Source: Fratercula arctica (Eukaryota > Chordata > Aves > Charadriiformes > Alcidae). From it: a DNA stretch of 64,000 nucleotides. Location: NCBI GenBank assembly GCA_947846985.1, contig CANTUZ010000005.1, positions 9,790,001 to 9,854,000 of the forward strand, given 5' to 3'. Shown piece by piece: positions 49,403 to 60,402 of this stretch. How positions within the stretch are numbered: the stretch's first letter is position 1; each line of letters starts with the position of its first letter. The translations under genes and the position numbers were made by a program. The notes below the pieces were generated by a model. That model searched no databases. It was not told the origin of the DNA and saw nothing but the letters and a program-made list of their open reading frames with translations.

Positions 49403-52400
49403 ATATAGATCTTATGGTCATGGCAAATGGACAGGCATTCTCATTAGCCTCTACTTTTTCCAGGGAAGATTTGCTTACCAACTAGCTGAGTCATAGAAAT
49501 AACCAAACCTGTGTGAAGAATAACATGCAACTGTGGTGTCTCAGGAACAGGGGCAGAAGTTGGACAATAAGTGAGACTTCTTGCTCCAGAGGTGCATAAT
49601 TCATCATCTTTTTTTACTGTCACACATCAATTAGACATAGGCATCACCTTCAACCTTCGGACAGGCTCAGGGTGTGTATGCTGATGCTATCCCTTTTACT
49701 TTATTAGAGGGGGGGGTGGGGGAGATGGTTTCGTCTTGGTTGCCTCTGTGCTCTTCTTCATCCCTGCAACTCCTTTAGGTGTACACAAAAGGGCTCAGAT
49801 ATTATAAAGCCATGATTTTCTCTAAACTGGATCAATTTTTAACTTCCTGCTGTGGCATATTGATGTTTCTCATTATTGCAAATGGAAAGATCCCTAATCA
49901 ATGATGGTGGCTGTAATGAGGTTACTGCTAAATGGGTTTTAGGATTGGTGGAGGTGGCGGTTAGTCAATAGCCAAGTATGAAAGAAGAACAGGTAATCCT
50001 GAGATATGAGAAACTGCTACAGGTTATGTACAAGCAATAGCTCAGTGCACATTGCACGTGGGGTGGAGTTCTCATTGTGTCTTTCATGTTGATTTGAATT
50101 GGTTGTCTTCTCCTTTCATCCAGTGTTTTCAGCTGTTGATAGATGTAGAAGTGAAATATTTTCTCATGTCTGCCCTTTTTCTATGATACAGTCTTGGTTT
50201 GCACAGCATTTGGTAAGAATCTCTAGTTGTTGATATCATCCTACCAATTCTCAAGTAAAGAGTATGTACCTCAGTTTAAACTCCATGTAATGGGAAGATA
50301 ATTTTGCCTTTTGCATGCTATGTCCAGGATGTTGAATTTATGGCAGAAGTTTGAAATAAATACTGATAGTCAGTACCTTTCCATAAAGGTAGAATAAATA
50401 AAAAAATGGCTGCAGTGGAATGCCAGCATTTTGTATCAGTTGCAGAATATTGTATAATTTTTTTTTTAAACCTTCCATAATTCAAGAGCTTTCCTTCATT
50501 AATGGACATAAACAGAAAAATTGCCAGTTGGTATGGAACAGAAAAAACAAGAACTGAAGGACTAGAATTAAGCAGTGGTTAGAGGACATTTCTATTCAAT
50601 GTTTTATCTGCTTCGCATTATTTGAGCTTTCCTTTACTTCTTCTCAAAACGTGGTAACATCAATTCAACACTTTTTTCAGGTTTATGTTGTCTCTCTGCT
50701 TGTAATCATTCTCATTAAACCAAAGTGAAGAAATATGTGAGGACTGGTGCAGACTGTGTGTGGATTGATATTGACAGATTTTGCTATTTTAGAAAGCAAG
50801 AAAACATTGTCTTGTTTAACTCCCCTTTAGGACTCATGTTTGCTAAGTGCTAGATGAAATCCCATGAGAAGGCTTTGCATTCACTGTTCAGTACGGCCTT
50901 TCAGTTCAGAGGTGAAACAAGGCAGTTGGGGGTGTAAGAGATCGGGTAATGATGACTTCATCAGCTGAGATGACCTCACAGAAATTTAATCTGTAGGTTG
51001 CCTAAGGCCTGATTTTGCAAAGCACGTAATCTAGTTCTTCATTTCGAGCATATGTTTGAAGCCATTCTAGTTGAGCAAAATACACGTCGTCTTCTTTCCT
51101 ACCTTCTGTTAGAAAGCTGCCTGACTCCAACAGGGAAGGAAAAGACACCAAAACACAGTATAAATCACAACGTGCCTCCCAAAATATGGTGGAGCATGTG
51201 GAATATCAGAAATCAGGCCACACCAGTCATTTAGGTCCCTGATCCCCCAATGACACATCAGCAGCCATGGCACAAATACAAAAGCATTACTTTTGTGCTG
51301 CAGACCTCTCCTGGTGGGTCAGATTCCCTGGTGGACTCTGTAGCCTCCTCTCCAGCCTGGTGATCATCTGATGCAGCTTCATAAAGGCTGATTGGGTTTC
51401 TTCTTAGCCTGCTTGTCTCTTGTTGCTCCCCTAAAACAACTTGTTTCTGGGTTCTGTATTCATTCTTGCATTTCAGTGGAGGAAAGATTCTTCACCGTGG
51501 CTTAATGAAGCTCTTAAATGCAGGGATAAAAGGGAAGATCTGTGGGTTTTTTGGTAGGCCTTTTTTGTGGGTTCTTTTTGTTTATAGAGCGAAAATGCCA
51601 CACTGGACATAATTCCAGCGCGTTCCTGTTGAATGCACACGGGAGCCTGAAGGAGCTAGTCTAATCATCTACTTTGGCCTGTGCATATGGATGATGGGCG
51701 GTGTAGCACAAAGGCATCACAAGAAAGAAACTTAGCTTTAAATAGGTGCAGCATGACCCATTTTCCTCTCTGGCGCTGTGTGGTATTCTGCCGCTGAGTT
51801 TTGTGCGGGGTGATCCCTTTCCGTGCTGTTGGCTGTGTTGACTCTTGGGTTCATCGGTGGCTGGAACTAATGTCCAGCCTGTTTTATAACCACCTATCGC
51901 AAGGTCTGCGCCTCCTTACTCTTCCATGCCATTAGGGGTATGGAGGAGGTTGGCATCCTCTGTGTCTGATCCAGATGCGCTGGAGGGCAGGGATGGGCTC
52001 TGTATTGTGCCTCCGTTTAGCTATGCAAGGGGCACAGCTTCGCATGGCAGCAAGTGCCAGTACTTGAGTTTTCATCTATTATCTTGGCGGGGGGAGGGGA
52101 AAAAAAAAACCCTTAAATTTTACTCTTGAGTGAATCTTAATCTTTAAATTAGTAGGAGTGTGAGATTTCCCATGCTATGATTTTAGAATAACTATAATCA
52201 CTTTAAGAAAACAAAGCCTAGGAACATTATAGTGTTGAAAGTAGAGTAAACCGGTGTTTGAAATGCTGCGTTGTACATCTGCACATATCAAAAAAAAAAA
52301 AAGGAGTTTAATTTCCTAATTTGTTTTGGATCTTGCCCCTCTTTCCTCATGTTCATCCCTGTTTTATTTTCTTCCTTTTGTGTCTATAATTGCATGCATT

Positions 52401-52927
52401 ATTAGAACTGGCAAGATGAGCACCTCCAGATGCATCCTACAGGAACGCAGCCAATGCTGACTCTATTCCCATGTCAGACTGCATGCCAAGTCAGTGAAGC
52501 TTGGTTGTCAAAATCTATTCCCTTTCTACACTGCTTCTAAACCCATCTTCTCACAAAATATTTTGACACAGGGTGGCTGACCTCAAGAATTGTCCCAAGC
52601 TGAAGAAGGTGTCTTTTAGTATGTTGAACCACCCTAGTTAAAAGTCCTGTTTTGAAATAGTATGGTCTAGGAAGCTTTTCTTTTTCTTCTGTCAGATGAA
52701 AAGACTTGAGGGGTTTATAATCTGTGACACTGTACCTTTCACTGTTTTTTTTTGTGGTGGTGTTTGGTCTTTTTTAACTTTCTTGAATTTTTATGCCCTT
52801 TCAATAAAAAAAAAGTTCACTAATTTTACTAAACATAATGTGTTTTGTGTTGTGATTTGTTGCAACAAGTCAACAACTCCTCTTCCTTTTGGGGAAGAAT
52901 ATACTCATTTTACTTATTATTTTACAG
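49403..52927. other. 3' part of the presumed intron 1, up to the giant exon
   Basis: AT-rich non-coding DNA with no classified repeat; there is a G-rich run near 49709-49724. Toward the exon a strong polypyrimidine tract and AG (ending 52695) precede an ATG, and about 230 bp of T-rich open frame follow before the preferred acceptor at 52926-52927 (tract ttacttattattttacag). I treat 52696-52927 as intron because it is low complexity and lacks the Ser/Thr bias of the exon. Confidence 0.6.
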
Positions 52928-55900
52928 TTATTGGGCAACAGCATATCAACGTTGCTGCTTCTACGGGATCTTTTCCTAACTGGAGATCTATACTATCACC
53001 AACACGGCCTTCCACAGAAACTAAGACTTCCTCAGTAGCTGATATTTCTATGGGACAGACTTTGGAGAATGCAAACTTGCTTCAGATGATAAAAACAACA
53101 CTGACTGGCACGCGTACCAGAACTTCGGATCAAACTCATCTGTCGCCCACCCTTTATCAAGGCAGTGGAAACAGTGCGCCCCAAGAACTTGCTGAAGTTT
53201 CAGCTGAGTCGCCACTGAGGTCATCACCTCAAGATGCAGATGAAACAGCTGCTGTATCAGGTTTGCCTCAACTTGGTATGTTTGCCACACTGTCCACTAC
53301 ACCACCAGTGACACATTTGAGTACAGCTGTGCCATTTCAGCTAATACCATTAGAAACACCCTCCATTTCAAAAGAAAGCACATCAGGATCAGACATGCTT
53401 GCTGCTGTTCCATCACCATCATTCTCCTCATTGGTAATTCAGTCACCTCATACCATTAACATTTCTAAACCAGCTGTACTGCCCATCAAAGTGCCTTTGT
53501 CTGCAGATCCTGAAGGTTTCTTCAACACAGATTCAGCCAGCTCTCAGGTTAGTGAAAGCAGAAATAGTCCTCTAAGCATGGTCACTGCAGTGCATTCCAG
53601 TACGGTGAATCACAGAAAGAGTCCTGAGTTGTTTATGGGTACCGTGCCTTTCAGTCTCTTTGGATTGACAACAGTGCACTTCACAGAAATAGTGGGAAAA
53701 GGGTCTCCTTCAGAAAGGACCTCTTTTTTGTCTGCATACTCTGATATTCCTGTGTCAAAAACATATCAGTCTTCCCTGCCAGTAACTTCCAGAAGCCTCT
53801 CATGGTTTCCTAATGAAAGCATGTATAATGTATCTTCTACTGGAGTAAAACAAAACAGTCAGGCATCTAAGGCAGCGTTGACTGACAGAAACAGTGGTAT
53901 CACTCCTCTGTCATCACCAGTTTTTCAGGATAAAGCAGAGGTTCCTACATCAGTCTTTCATCCTGTGGGTACTCCACATCTAATATCTCAAATGAGTCAT
54001 CCTCAGTCTTCCACAGCACTGACTAATTGCACTACAGGCTCTACCAGTGCACCTTTCATGTCATCCGCTTCCAAGAGCCTGGCTGAGGTCTCCAGCTCAA
54101 CAGAGAGCACGTCTTCCCTCTCATTGCTAAAATCACTCATTCCAGATGCAAAGCACGCTCACAATGCAGTGCTGCCAGTACAAGCATTTAGAAGTGAAAC
54201 AGATTTTCTCTTTAGAAATGCAACACACTCTTCAACAAGCGCAAGGTCTCCCATGCTAACTGAGACAAATGACACCTTCACTAGGAGAGCACGCACGGAC
54301 AGTCCCAGTGCAGCAGCAGCTGATGAGGATTCTTTGCAAATCCCTTTGACTGTTTCCTCGGTGGTGGCTCTAAATCAGACTTTTGCAGAAGACCTGACTG
54401 ATGGAGCTTATCAAGCAAATGACATGCGATTGCCAGCTGCTTCTGCACATGCTCTCCCAACTTCTGATGGCTTTCCCATGCCAAGAACAGCTCAACAGCC
54501 CTTCACAAGAAGGGCGACAGCAAAGATGTCCATGAACTTTAATGCTAATAGCGTTCTGCCTTATGGATCTCAGCTTTCCAAAGCTTCTCCGGATATCCAA
54601 ATGAGTAAACTCCCTGAAGGATCAAAGATGCTAGGCCCTGTTTTGGCAACAGGCACGACTAGTCCTGATCTAGCTTCAGTGCTGTTAATTACTTCCACTA
54701 CAGGCCTTTCAAAACCTGAACCTGCTATCGCAAATACTTCTGCTACGAGTATCTTTGTGACTGCCCATCTCCCAGCTGGTGCTGCAGAAAGTCCAGACGT
54801 AACTGCAAACAGAGACAGAAATATGAGAGTACCCACTGTTGTGACCCCACGTGCAGAATATTCACCTCCAAGAGCTTTAAATCATTTTACCTCTGGTCAG
54901 ACGTCACGTTCAGTTGATAGAAAGCAGCTTGCCTCTGTTGTGCCTCCAGCCTGGGATATGTGGCCATCACTGGTTTCCATGACAACGGTGATAGGCAGCC
55001 CTGGCTCCAGCTTTTCTGGGATTTCACCTGCGGACTCTGAAAGCAGTTTAGATCCTGTCAGCTCTCCTGAAGTCGCAACTTCGGCTTCTACGTGGACCAA
55101 CACAGCATTTCTGTCTTCAGCTGGCATTAGTATTCCTTCTGTAAAAACTTCAGCCAAAACGGCAATAAGAGAAGTTCCTCCCAGTACTTTTCCATTGGAA
55201 ACTGAGTACCATGCACCATATTCGGTAGTTTCAGGTCTGCAGAAGACAATGAATACAAAAAAGCAGCCACTCTTTTCCAACCCTTCAGCAAACTATACAC
55301 ATGCAAACACTAGCCAAAACATTTCAAATTCACCCCTTGCTGGAGTGAAGTCGAATAGTTTTCTAGAATTTGATGTAGATACATTTGCACTGAAAACATC
55401 TCCTGTTCAGTATTCAGCCCTTGCTACCACTTTGATGGTGCCTGACCCCCTGCAAAAAAAGCATGGAAGCACAGTTGAAAACATTGCTAATTTCTTTACT
55501 GTTGGAGATCCTGATACCAGTACGCACTAGGAAGCACCTCTCCGCTTACACGTGCCTTCTGTTAATGGTACAGGTGCTTTCCCTAGCTCTGTAGAATCAC
55601 AAACAACCCATGCTGGAAAGATTACTTTACTGACAAAGCCCTTAGGCACAACACCAATGTTGGCTTTTCAGCTCACTGCCGACTTGACTCTTTCAGCCAG
55701 CAGTGAAAACAGTGCCATCCACAGCATGCTGCCTGCCGAGTCCCCCTCTCCCGTAACCAAGCTTTCTAGCTCAACTCTCTTGCATAGTTTTAGTACAGAA
55801 GAAGACATCGGGTCTGGAAATTTGCCAGAACTTGCAGATAACTGGTTAGAGTCCTCTGGTTATTTGGTTATGGCTGACAAAAATCCAGCTACGTTCAGTG

Positions 55901-56716
55901 TGGAGGAGTGGGACAAAAGTGCTACAAGGCCTAGTCTAGTTGCCAGTAATATATCTAATAAAGCTACCAGGGGCATCCCATTGCAAACCCCTACCACCAG
56001 TGCTCTGCAGTCAGTCATCATAACTTCTGTCCATGCATCACCAACACCACTAACTTCTCCTTTTTTGTCAACAACCAACTTTACCCATTCTGTCATTACA
56101 GTGTTATCTGGAGCATCTTCTGGTGCAATACCTACAGTAGGAACTTCAGAAGCAAAACCACTAACAAGAAAATCATCTCCAGCTTCACCAGTGCCAGCTT
56201 CTTCCTTCTTTTCTCTAGGCACTGAAAACACACCTTTGCCATCTGTGATGGCTTTAAGCACACCGATACTGACACTAACAAAAAATAACACTGCCACAAA
56301 ATTGACCTCGGATCTAGGCTCAGTAGGAACACATACAGATTTTCCTTTTGCGACAAGAAACACAAATGCATCACCTGTGGACATGATAGCTATGCTCGTA
56401 ACCCCTAAGAGCAGCACGGTCACAGCTGCCACACTCGCACCCACAGCACACGTACCAAGGCAGATAGAGATCACAGTAACAGACACCCAGAAGTTCCCAA
56501 GCTCAGAAATCACCAAAACGGCAGCCCCGTATCCACTGACAATTACAGCAGCTTTGACATCTATTACAGCATCAGCGAAAACAACTAGGCTTCCCCCTAC
56601 TCCCGTGGAAAACATCTCTGCTCCTCCCGAAACCACAGCAGCAGCCGCTTTCGCTAACATGACAGCAGCTCCTCCCCTGGATTGCCGTCTCTCCAGGAAC
56701 CTTATGGTTAAAACAG
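52928..56716 (+). CDS. KIAA1549L: KIAA1549L giant Ser/Thr-rich ectodomain exon (probable exon 2)
   Basis: One exon of 3789 bp encodes about 1263 residues dominated by Ser, Thr, Pro and Ala with scattered N-glycosylation sequons (NVS, NYT, NIS, NNT). This is a mucin-like extracellular stalk, as in the large second coding exon of KIAA1549-family (UPF0606) membrane proteins. There are no tandem repeats and few Cys. The last residues, 'DCRLSRNLMVKT', enter the conserved folded part and keep the family Cys. Acceptor ...ttattttacag|TTATTGG is phase 1; donor aaaacag|gtacgt at 56716/56717 is near-perfect and phase 1. An in-frame TAG at 55528-55530 splits the frame 867 codons in; both sides share the same frame and composition. 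The start is uncertain, since a frame open from 52696 could extend it. The symbol rests on the conserved downstream exons. Confidence 0.82.
55528..55530 (+). other. KIAA1549L: In-frame TAG within the KIAA1549L giant exon
   Basis: The frame reads ...DPDTSTH-stop-EAPLRLHVPSV... and stays open for about 395 further codons of the same Ser/Thr-rich character to a consensus donor. The context is CAC TAG GAA. A single C-to-T change from CAG would explain it, and so would a base-call error or segregating nonsense allele. The UGA-CUA readthrough motif is absent. If genuine, it would truncate the protein before the transmembrane segment and expose the mRNA to nonsense-mediated decay. Confidence 0.9.
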
Positions 56717-57360
56717 GTACGTGGGGCCACTGAATTCGCTGAAAGGACCTCGCTTGTCTATGAGGGGCTCTGTGACCTCGCTTGTCTATGACTATTTCTA
56801 AAGATAGAAGTAGCTTGGAACAGTGTATTATTGAAAGTACTTCAGCGCAGCTATAAAAATCTTTCTGCAAATTATAAGAGAAAAAGAAAAAGCTAGGGGT
56901 AATGTTAATAAATAAAGTGTACAGACATTTCCTAAATGGAAAAAAAAATTGTAGCAGTGGAGTAGCGCATTTCTTTGTTTATTTAACTCTGGACGTGAAG
57001 GTATGAAGTGCACAGGACCAGCACCAGCTCAGTCCCCTGGGAATGCCGCACCAGCCTGTCCGCAGGCAATCCAGTGGCATCAAACCTCCCTCAAAAAGGC
57101 AGCGTGGCAAAGACTTGGTGTTGTTGCTAAAGAAATTGCATTTGTTAGACCTCACTCTGGAAACAATAGGCTATTGCCGTGGGATGAATACGGAGCTCAG
57201 GGACACTGCTGAGTCCCTGCAGCTCTCGCTGCCATTGGAGCTGCTGCAAATCCTTGCTGTTTTGATCTCCACCCAGCTAGCACAATGCAAAACAATTAAA
57301 AAAAGCAAACAGTAGCATGGTAACGTCTCAAACCAACACGTGGCTTTTGTTGTTCCACAG
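56717..57360 (+). other. KIAA1549L: KIAA1549L intron following the giant exon (644 bp)
   Basis: GT donor at 56717 (gtacgtgg); AG acceptor at 57360 (ttttgttgttccacag). It contains an 18-bp perfect direct repeat (56746-56763 and 56774-56791) and overlapping open frames at 57003-57315. No convincing cassette exon is seen. Confidence 0.8.
56746..56791 (+). repeat. 18-bp perfect direct repeat, 28-bp period
   Basis: gacctcgcttgtctatga occurs at 56746-56763 and again at 56774-56791, beginning 30 bases inside the intron after the giant-exon donor. It looks like a short local duplication. Confidence 0.9.
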
Positions 57361-57473
57361 TTCTCTTGCTGAACACAAGGAGGATGCTGATCAGCAACAC
57401 CTTTAAGGAGAGCGTGAGGAAAGGACTCAACCAAGTGCTGAGACAAGCTTTCAACCAAAATGTCAGCGCTCAG
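57361..57473 (+). CDS. KIAA1549L: KIAA1549L exon: first half of extracellular module A
   Basis: The 113-bp exon completes the phase-1 Val codon and encodes 37 residues, 'LLLNTRRMLISNTF' to 'LRQAFNQNVSAQ'. The middle is predicted to be an amphipathic helix (KESVRKGLNQVLRQAF). The sequence agrees with my recollection of mammalian KIAA1549L, where the folded ectodomain follows the mucin stalk, and is clearly closer to it than to the paralogue KIAA1549. Donor gctcag|gtaagc is excellent, phase 0. An NVS sequon ends the exon. It corresponds in position and phase to the exon at 60269-60402. Confidence 0.88.
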
Positions 57474-58989
57474 GTAAGCATGCTTGGCTTGCTTTCATGA
57501 TCTCACCAAAACAGCTCTCCATCCAAGAGAATCTCAGCTGGCTGCAGCTCCAGTGGTGTCTCTGGATGCAGGAAGCCTTTTGGAGGGGAGCACCGAGCTT
57601 TTCCTATGGAAAGCAGGCATAGGTGGCACCCATTCCGGGCTCTAAAAGCGTAGGGACCGCTCCAAGGCTTTTATCATTTTATTTGATGAAGTAGAATGGA
57701 GAAATACAACTTTCTTTTTGGCATGTTCTGGGAAATGACTACTGACAGCAGTTTCCTCCTCCCCCTGCAGCTCAGGAATGACTCTTGGTCAGCCAAGTGC
57801 TGCTGTGCTCAAGCCTGGATCAATTGCAAGAGCAGGGCTGGTAAATGGGGTGTCACCGCTGTCAGTCCGCTCCCTGGTTTGAAAACCCGGTACCTGACAA
57901 GTGCAATTCCACAGGGAAGAAAATCCTGAGCAGGGAAAAAGCATGTTGTATTGAAAATAAATGAGGGAGACGCGTTCATCAATTTGCAGCTAAATTGCAC
58001 GAACCTCTGCATTGCTGGGTGTAGGAGCAGGCTTAGGTGGATGCCTGGGGCATCTGCAACGCAGGTTTCTCTGCACTTTAGGCAGGGGTTTGTGCTGAGC
58101 CCAAGGTTGTTATTAGTGATACTCACCAAGCCACTGAGAAGGAAAAAAGTAATTTTGCTCAAAATAGAGGGCATCAGGTTGACTTTTGTCCCCATGCTGT
58201 CTTGCTGCATGTTCAGATGATGTTAGTTGGTTTGGGAACCGTGTATTCCTGAGTCCCAGCAGCAGCAATCAAAACTATCAGACTTATTCCCCCACCTTCT
58301 TGTAAACCTGAGAGAAGCTTCCTTTTTCTAACGGAGGAAACCAGCTAAAACTTAGCATGGAGGACCAGTTTTAGCGCTTAAACTTTTTGGAAAATTCAGA
58401 ACTGAGAGGTAAAACTCAACTTGTGCTTTGTCTCACAGTGTGTTCATTCTTGTGGTTTGTCACTTCTACTCATAGAGGTGATAGATTAACCGTCTGGGAC
58501 AGAATAGGAAAAATAGTATAGAAGAGACAGTTGAGACTGAAGAATCAAATATTGGAAACTCTTGTCTTCCAAAAATCTGTCTCCAAACCTGCAAGACAGA
58601 CACCTGCACAAACTCAGGGAACTTTGGGTATGAAATAGGAGCTGGATGTTCTCTGGATTCTCTATGTTTTTACATTCAGAAGTAAAATGTCCCAGCACCT
58701 AGACAAGAGTGAAGCCCCAGTCTAAATTAGAGGTACATGAGCTGTGGTAGCAATACTGCAGTGCTTCAATTCAGAGCACATGGGCTCTGCATGGGCTGGG
58801 TCTAAAGCTGTCTGAGCAGTTCTGCTAATACCACGTTTGATGTAACGCTAACTGATCCTACAGGGTTTATAGGGGATTACAGGGTAAAAACCCTGCAACG
58901 GAGCCATATTCAGGGTGAGAAGTCCCATCAAATAGTGGTTGAACTGCAAACAAAATTAAAAACGATATGTTTCCTTGTGTGTTTTATAG
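57474..58989 (+). other. KIAA1549L: KIAA1549L intron (1516 bp)
   Basis: GT at 57474 (gtaagcat); AG at 58988-58989 (gtgtgttttatag). Unique sequence with short open frames on both strands (57696-58220) that lack splice logic. No repeat is recognised. Confidence 0.85.
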
Positions 58990-59209
58990 GTTGAAATTCT
59001 GGAGCAATCAAATAACGTCACGGTTGGTTACTACGTTACACGGGGCAGGCTGGTTTTTATGCCAGCTGCTGTAATTGAAAGGCTTCTTGCGTATGGCATC
59101 AGCAACGCCACAGCGGACATAAAGCAGCATGTCCCACATCTCCAGTCTGTGGCGGCCCTGGCCTTGCCGTGGAAGCCCCTTCCTGCGTACCACTTCCAGC
59201 TGAAAACAG
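58990..59209 (+). CDS. KIAA1549L: KIAA1549L exon: second half of extracellular module A
   Basis: The 220-bp exon starts in phase 0, ends in phase 1 and encodes 73 residues plus one base. It opens with 'VEILEQSNNVTVGYYVTRG', a beta-strand-like stretch with an NVT sequon, followed by a helix-like 'PAAVIERLLAYGI', an NAT sequon, and a segment ending 'PAYHFQLKT'. It fits KIAA1549L orthologues. The strand, YYV and helix order recalls the second exon of module B (62843-63005), consistent with repeated SEA-like ectodomain modules; the fold name is inference. Donor aaacag|gtgagc is strong. Confidence 0.88.
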
Positions 59210-60268
59210 GTGAGCGAGGTCCTGCCCGCCCGTGCCTGGGGTTGTGTGTGTGTTGATGGGTCGGTGCATGGGGATGATGCTCCTCATCCCCTTTGCTGTC
59301 CTGCCTCCACCCCGGCTCCCTGGTGTGGCAGCAGGACAAGCTCTGCTTTGGTTCCATGTGTTGATGTTCCTGGGGCAAGCAGGACAGCCGGTGTGTGCAT
59401 CCCCCTCCTGCATGGTGCTCTGCTGTCACCTCTGGTGGCACTGCAGTGAAACGTATGGCATCGCCTTAGGGATGAGTCGCCCCAATATCTTTGACTAAGA
59501 CTTGGTGTTTGATTAAAATGGACTTTAATGGATGGGTTGTGCCACAACCTGTGTGTTTCTTTTGAGGACAATCGTCAGATGAGAAACATGACTATATGAG
59601 AGATATCTACCTACTTATCTATCTATCGATATATTGTTCTGGCTGGACCCATTGGATTTGACCTAGTCCCTGGCAGTCTAACCCAGGGTCATTGCTAAAC
59701 CGCTCTGTACTGTAGCAAGCATCGCTGCAGGGCAGTTGCAGTGCAGCAGAACAGTATAAGCTACGAGAGGGCAGAGAATGCTGTGAAAAAAAGTATTCAA
59801 TTGTAAAAAGATTTCTTATGTGTGTGCTTACATATTTATATACACATACTTTTTGCAATTACCCAGTTAAATATATTTTTCCTAGCACAAACAGAATGAG
59901 AATCAGTATTATGATTATGTCTTGTAAAAGCCAATGACCTGCAAGATTTAAGAGTATAACTTGCATTTTAGAATGACTTCTCTTACTGCCTGGCTCTGAG
60001 TAAGTACAGTGAACTGGTCTGCCATCTTACGTATCACTGCAGAAACAATCTCCATTTGTTTGTGCAGAGTACCAGCTCTAATTGTGCAATTTAATTCTTA
60101 CAATTTGTCTTAATTAAAGCTAGTTTAGCACAGTGCTTGAATTGACATAAACTGATCTTACGTGGCATTGTTTTCACCTGCTTAATTTGTGAACTGGTGT
60201 CAGACATTACAGGAATTATGCCACCCAGAATATTTTGTCCACATACAAATACGTTGTTCCTTTTCCAG
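59210..60268 (+). other. KIAA1549L: KIAA1549L intron (1059 bp)
   Basis: GT at 59210 (gtgagcga); AG at 60267-60268 (cgttgttccttttccag). The first 250 bp are GC-rich, then AT-rich with an impure (CTAT)n tract at about 59607-59632. Open frames on both strands at 59031-59570 are a consequence of the GC-rich part and have no recognisable product. Confidence 0.85.
59607..59632. repeat. Short impure (CTAT)n microsatellite
   Basis: About six tetranucleotide units ('ttatctatctatcgatat'), impure. Simple-sequence DNA. Confidence 0.75.
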
Positions 60269-60402
60269 AGCTGCAGTTTGTGGGTCAGACAGACAACATA
60301 CAGTCATGCAAATTTGCTCAGACCATGGAGCAACGGTTACAGAGAGCGTTTCAGGATGCTGAAAGAAAGGTCTTAAACACCAGCAACAACTTAACAGTTC
60401 AG
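60269..60402 (+). CDS. KIAA1549L: KIAA1549L exon: first half of extracellular module B
   Basis: The 134-bp exon begins in phase 1 (two bases complete a Glu codon), ends in phase 0 and encodes 'LQFVGQTDNIQSCKFAQTM' to 'LNTSNNLTVQ'. The Cys after IQS is a family position; KIAA1549 has Cys in the equivalent 'GFCNFTQRIEKGL' segment. A helix-like MEQRLQRAFQDAERK follows, equivalent to the helix of the 57361 exon. It has an NLT sequon. The acceptor AG is 60267-60268; using the next AG two bases later would break the frame. Donor gttcag|gtacac is acceptable. Confidence 0.9.

Noticed and set aside
55860..56870. 336-codon open frame on the minus strand
   Set aside because: It is antisense to the Ser/Thr-rich exon. 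Antisense of Thr, Ser and Ala codons gives Gly, Val, Ala and Cys-rich frames with few stops. No domain or independent signals; a shadow.
57003..57315. Overlapping plus-strand frames in the intron after the giant exon, considered as a cassette exon
   Set aside because: Joining 56716 directly to 57361 gives the expected continuous family sequence (RNLMVKTV-LLLNT). The frames lack a clean acceptor/donor pair in matching phase.
60271..60402. Alternative acceptor AG at 60269-60270 for the module B exon
   Set aside because: It would shift the frame by two bases and destroy the conserved LQFV...CKF segment.
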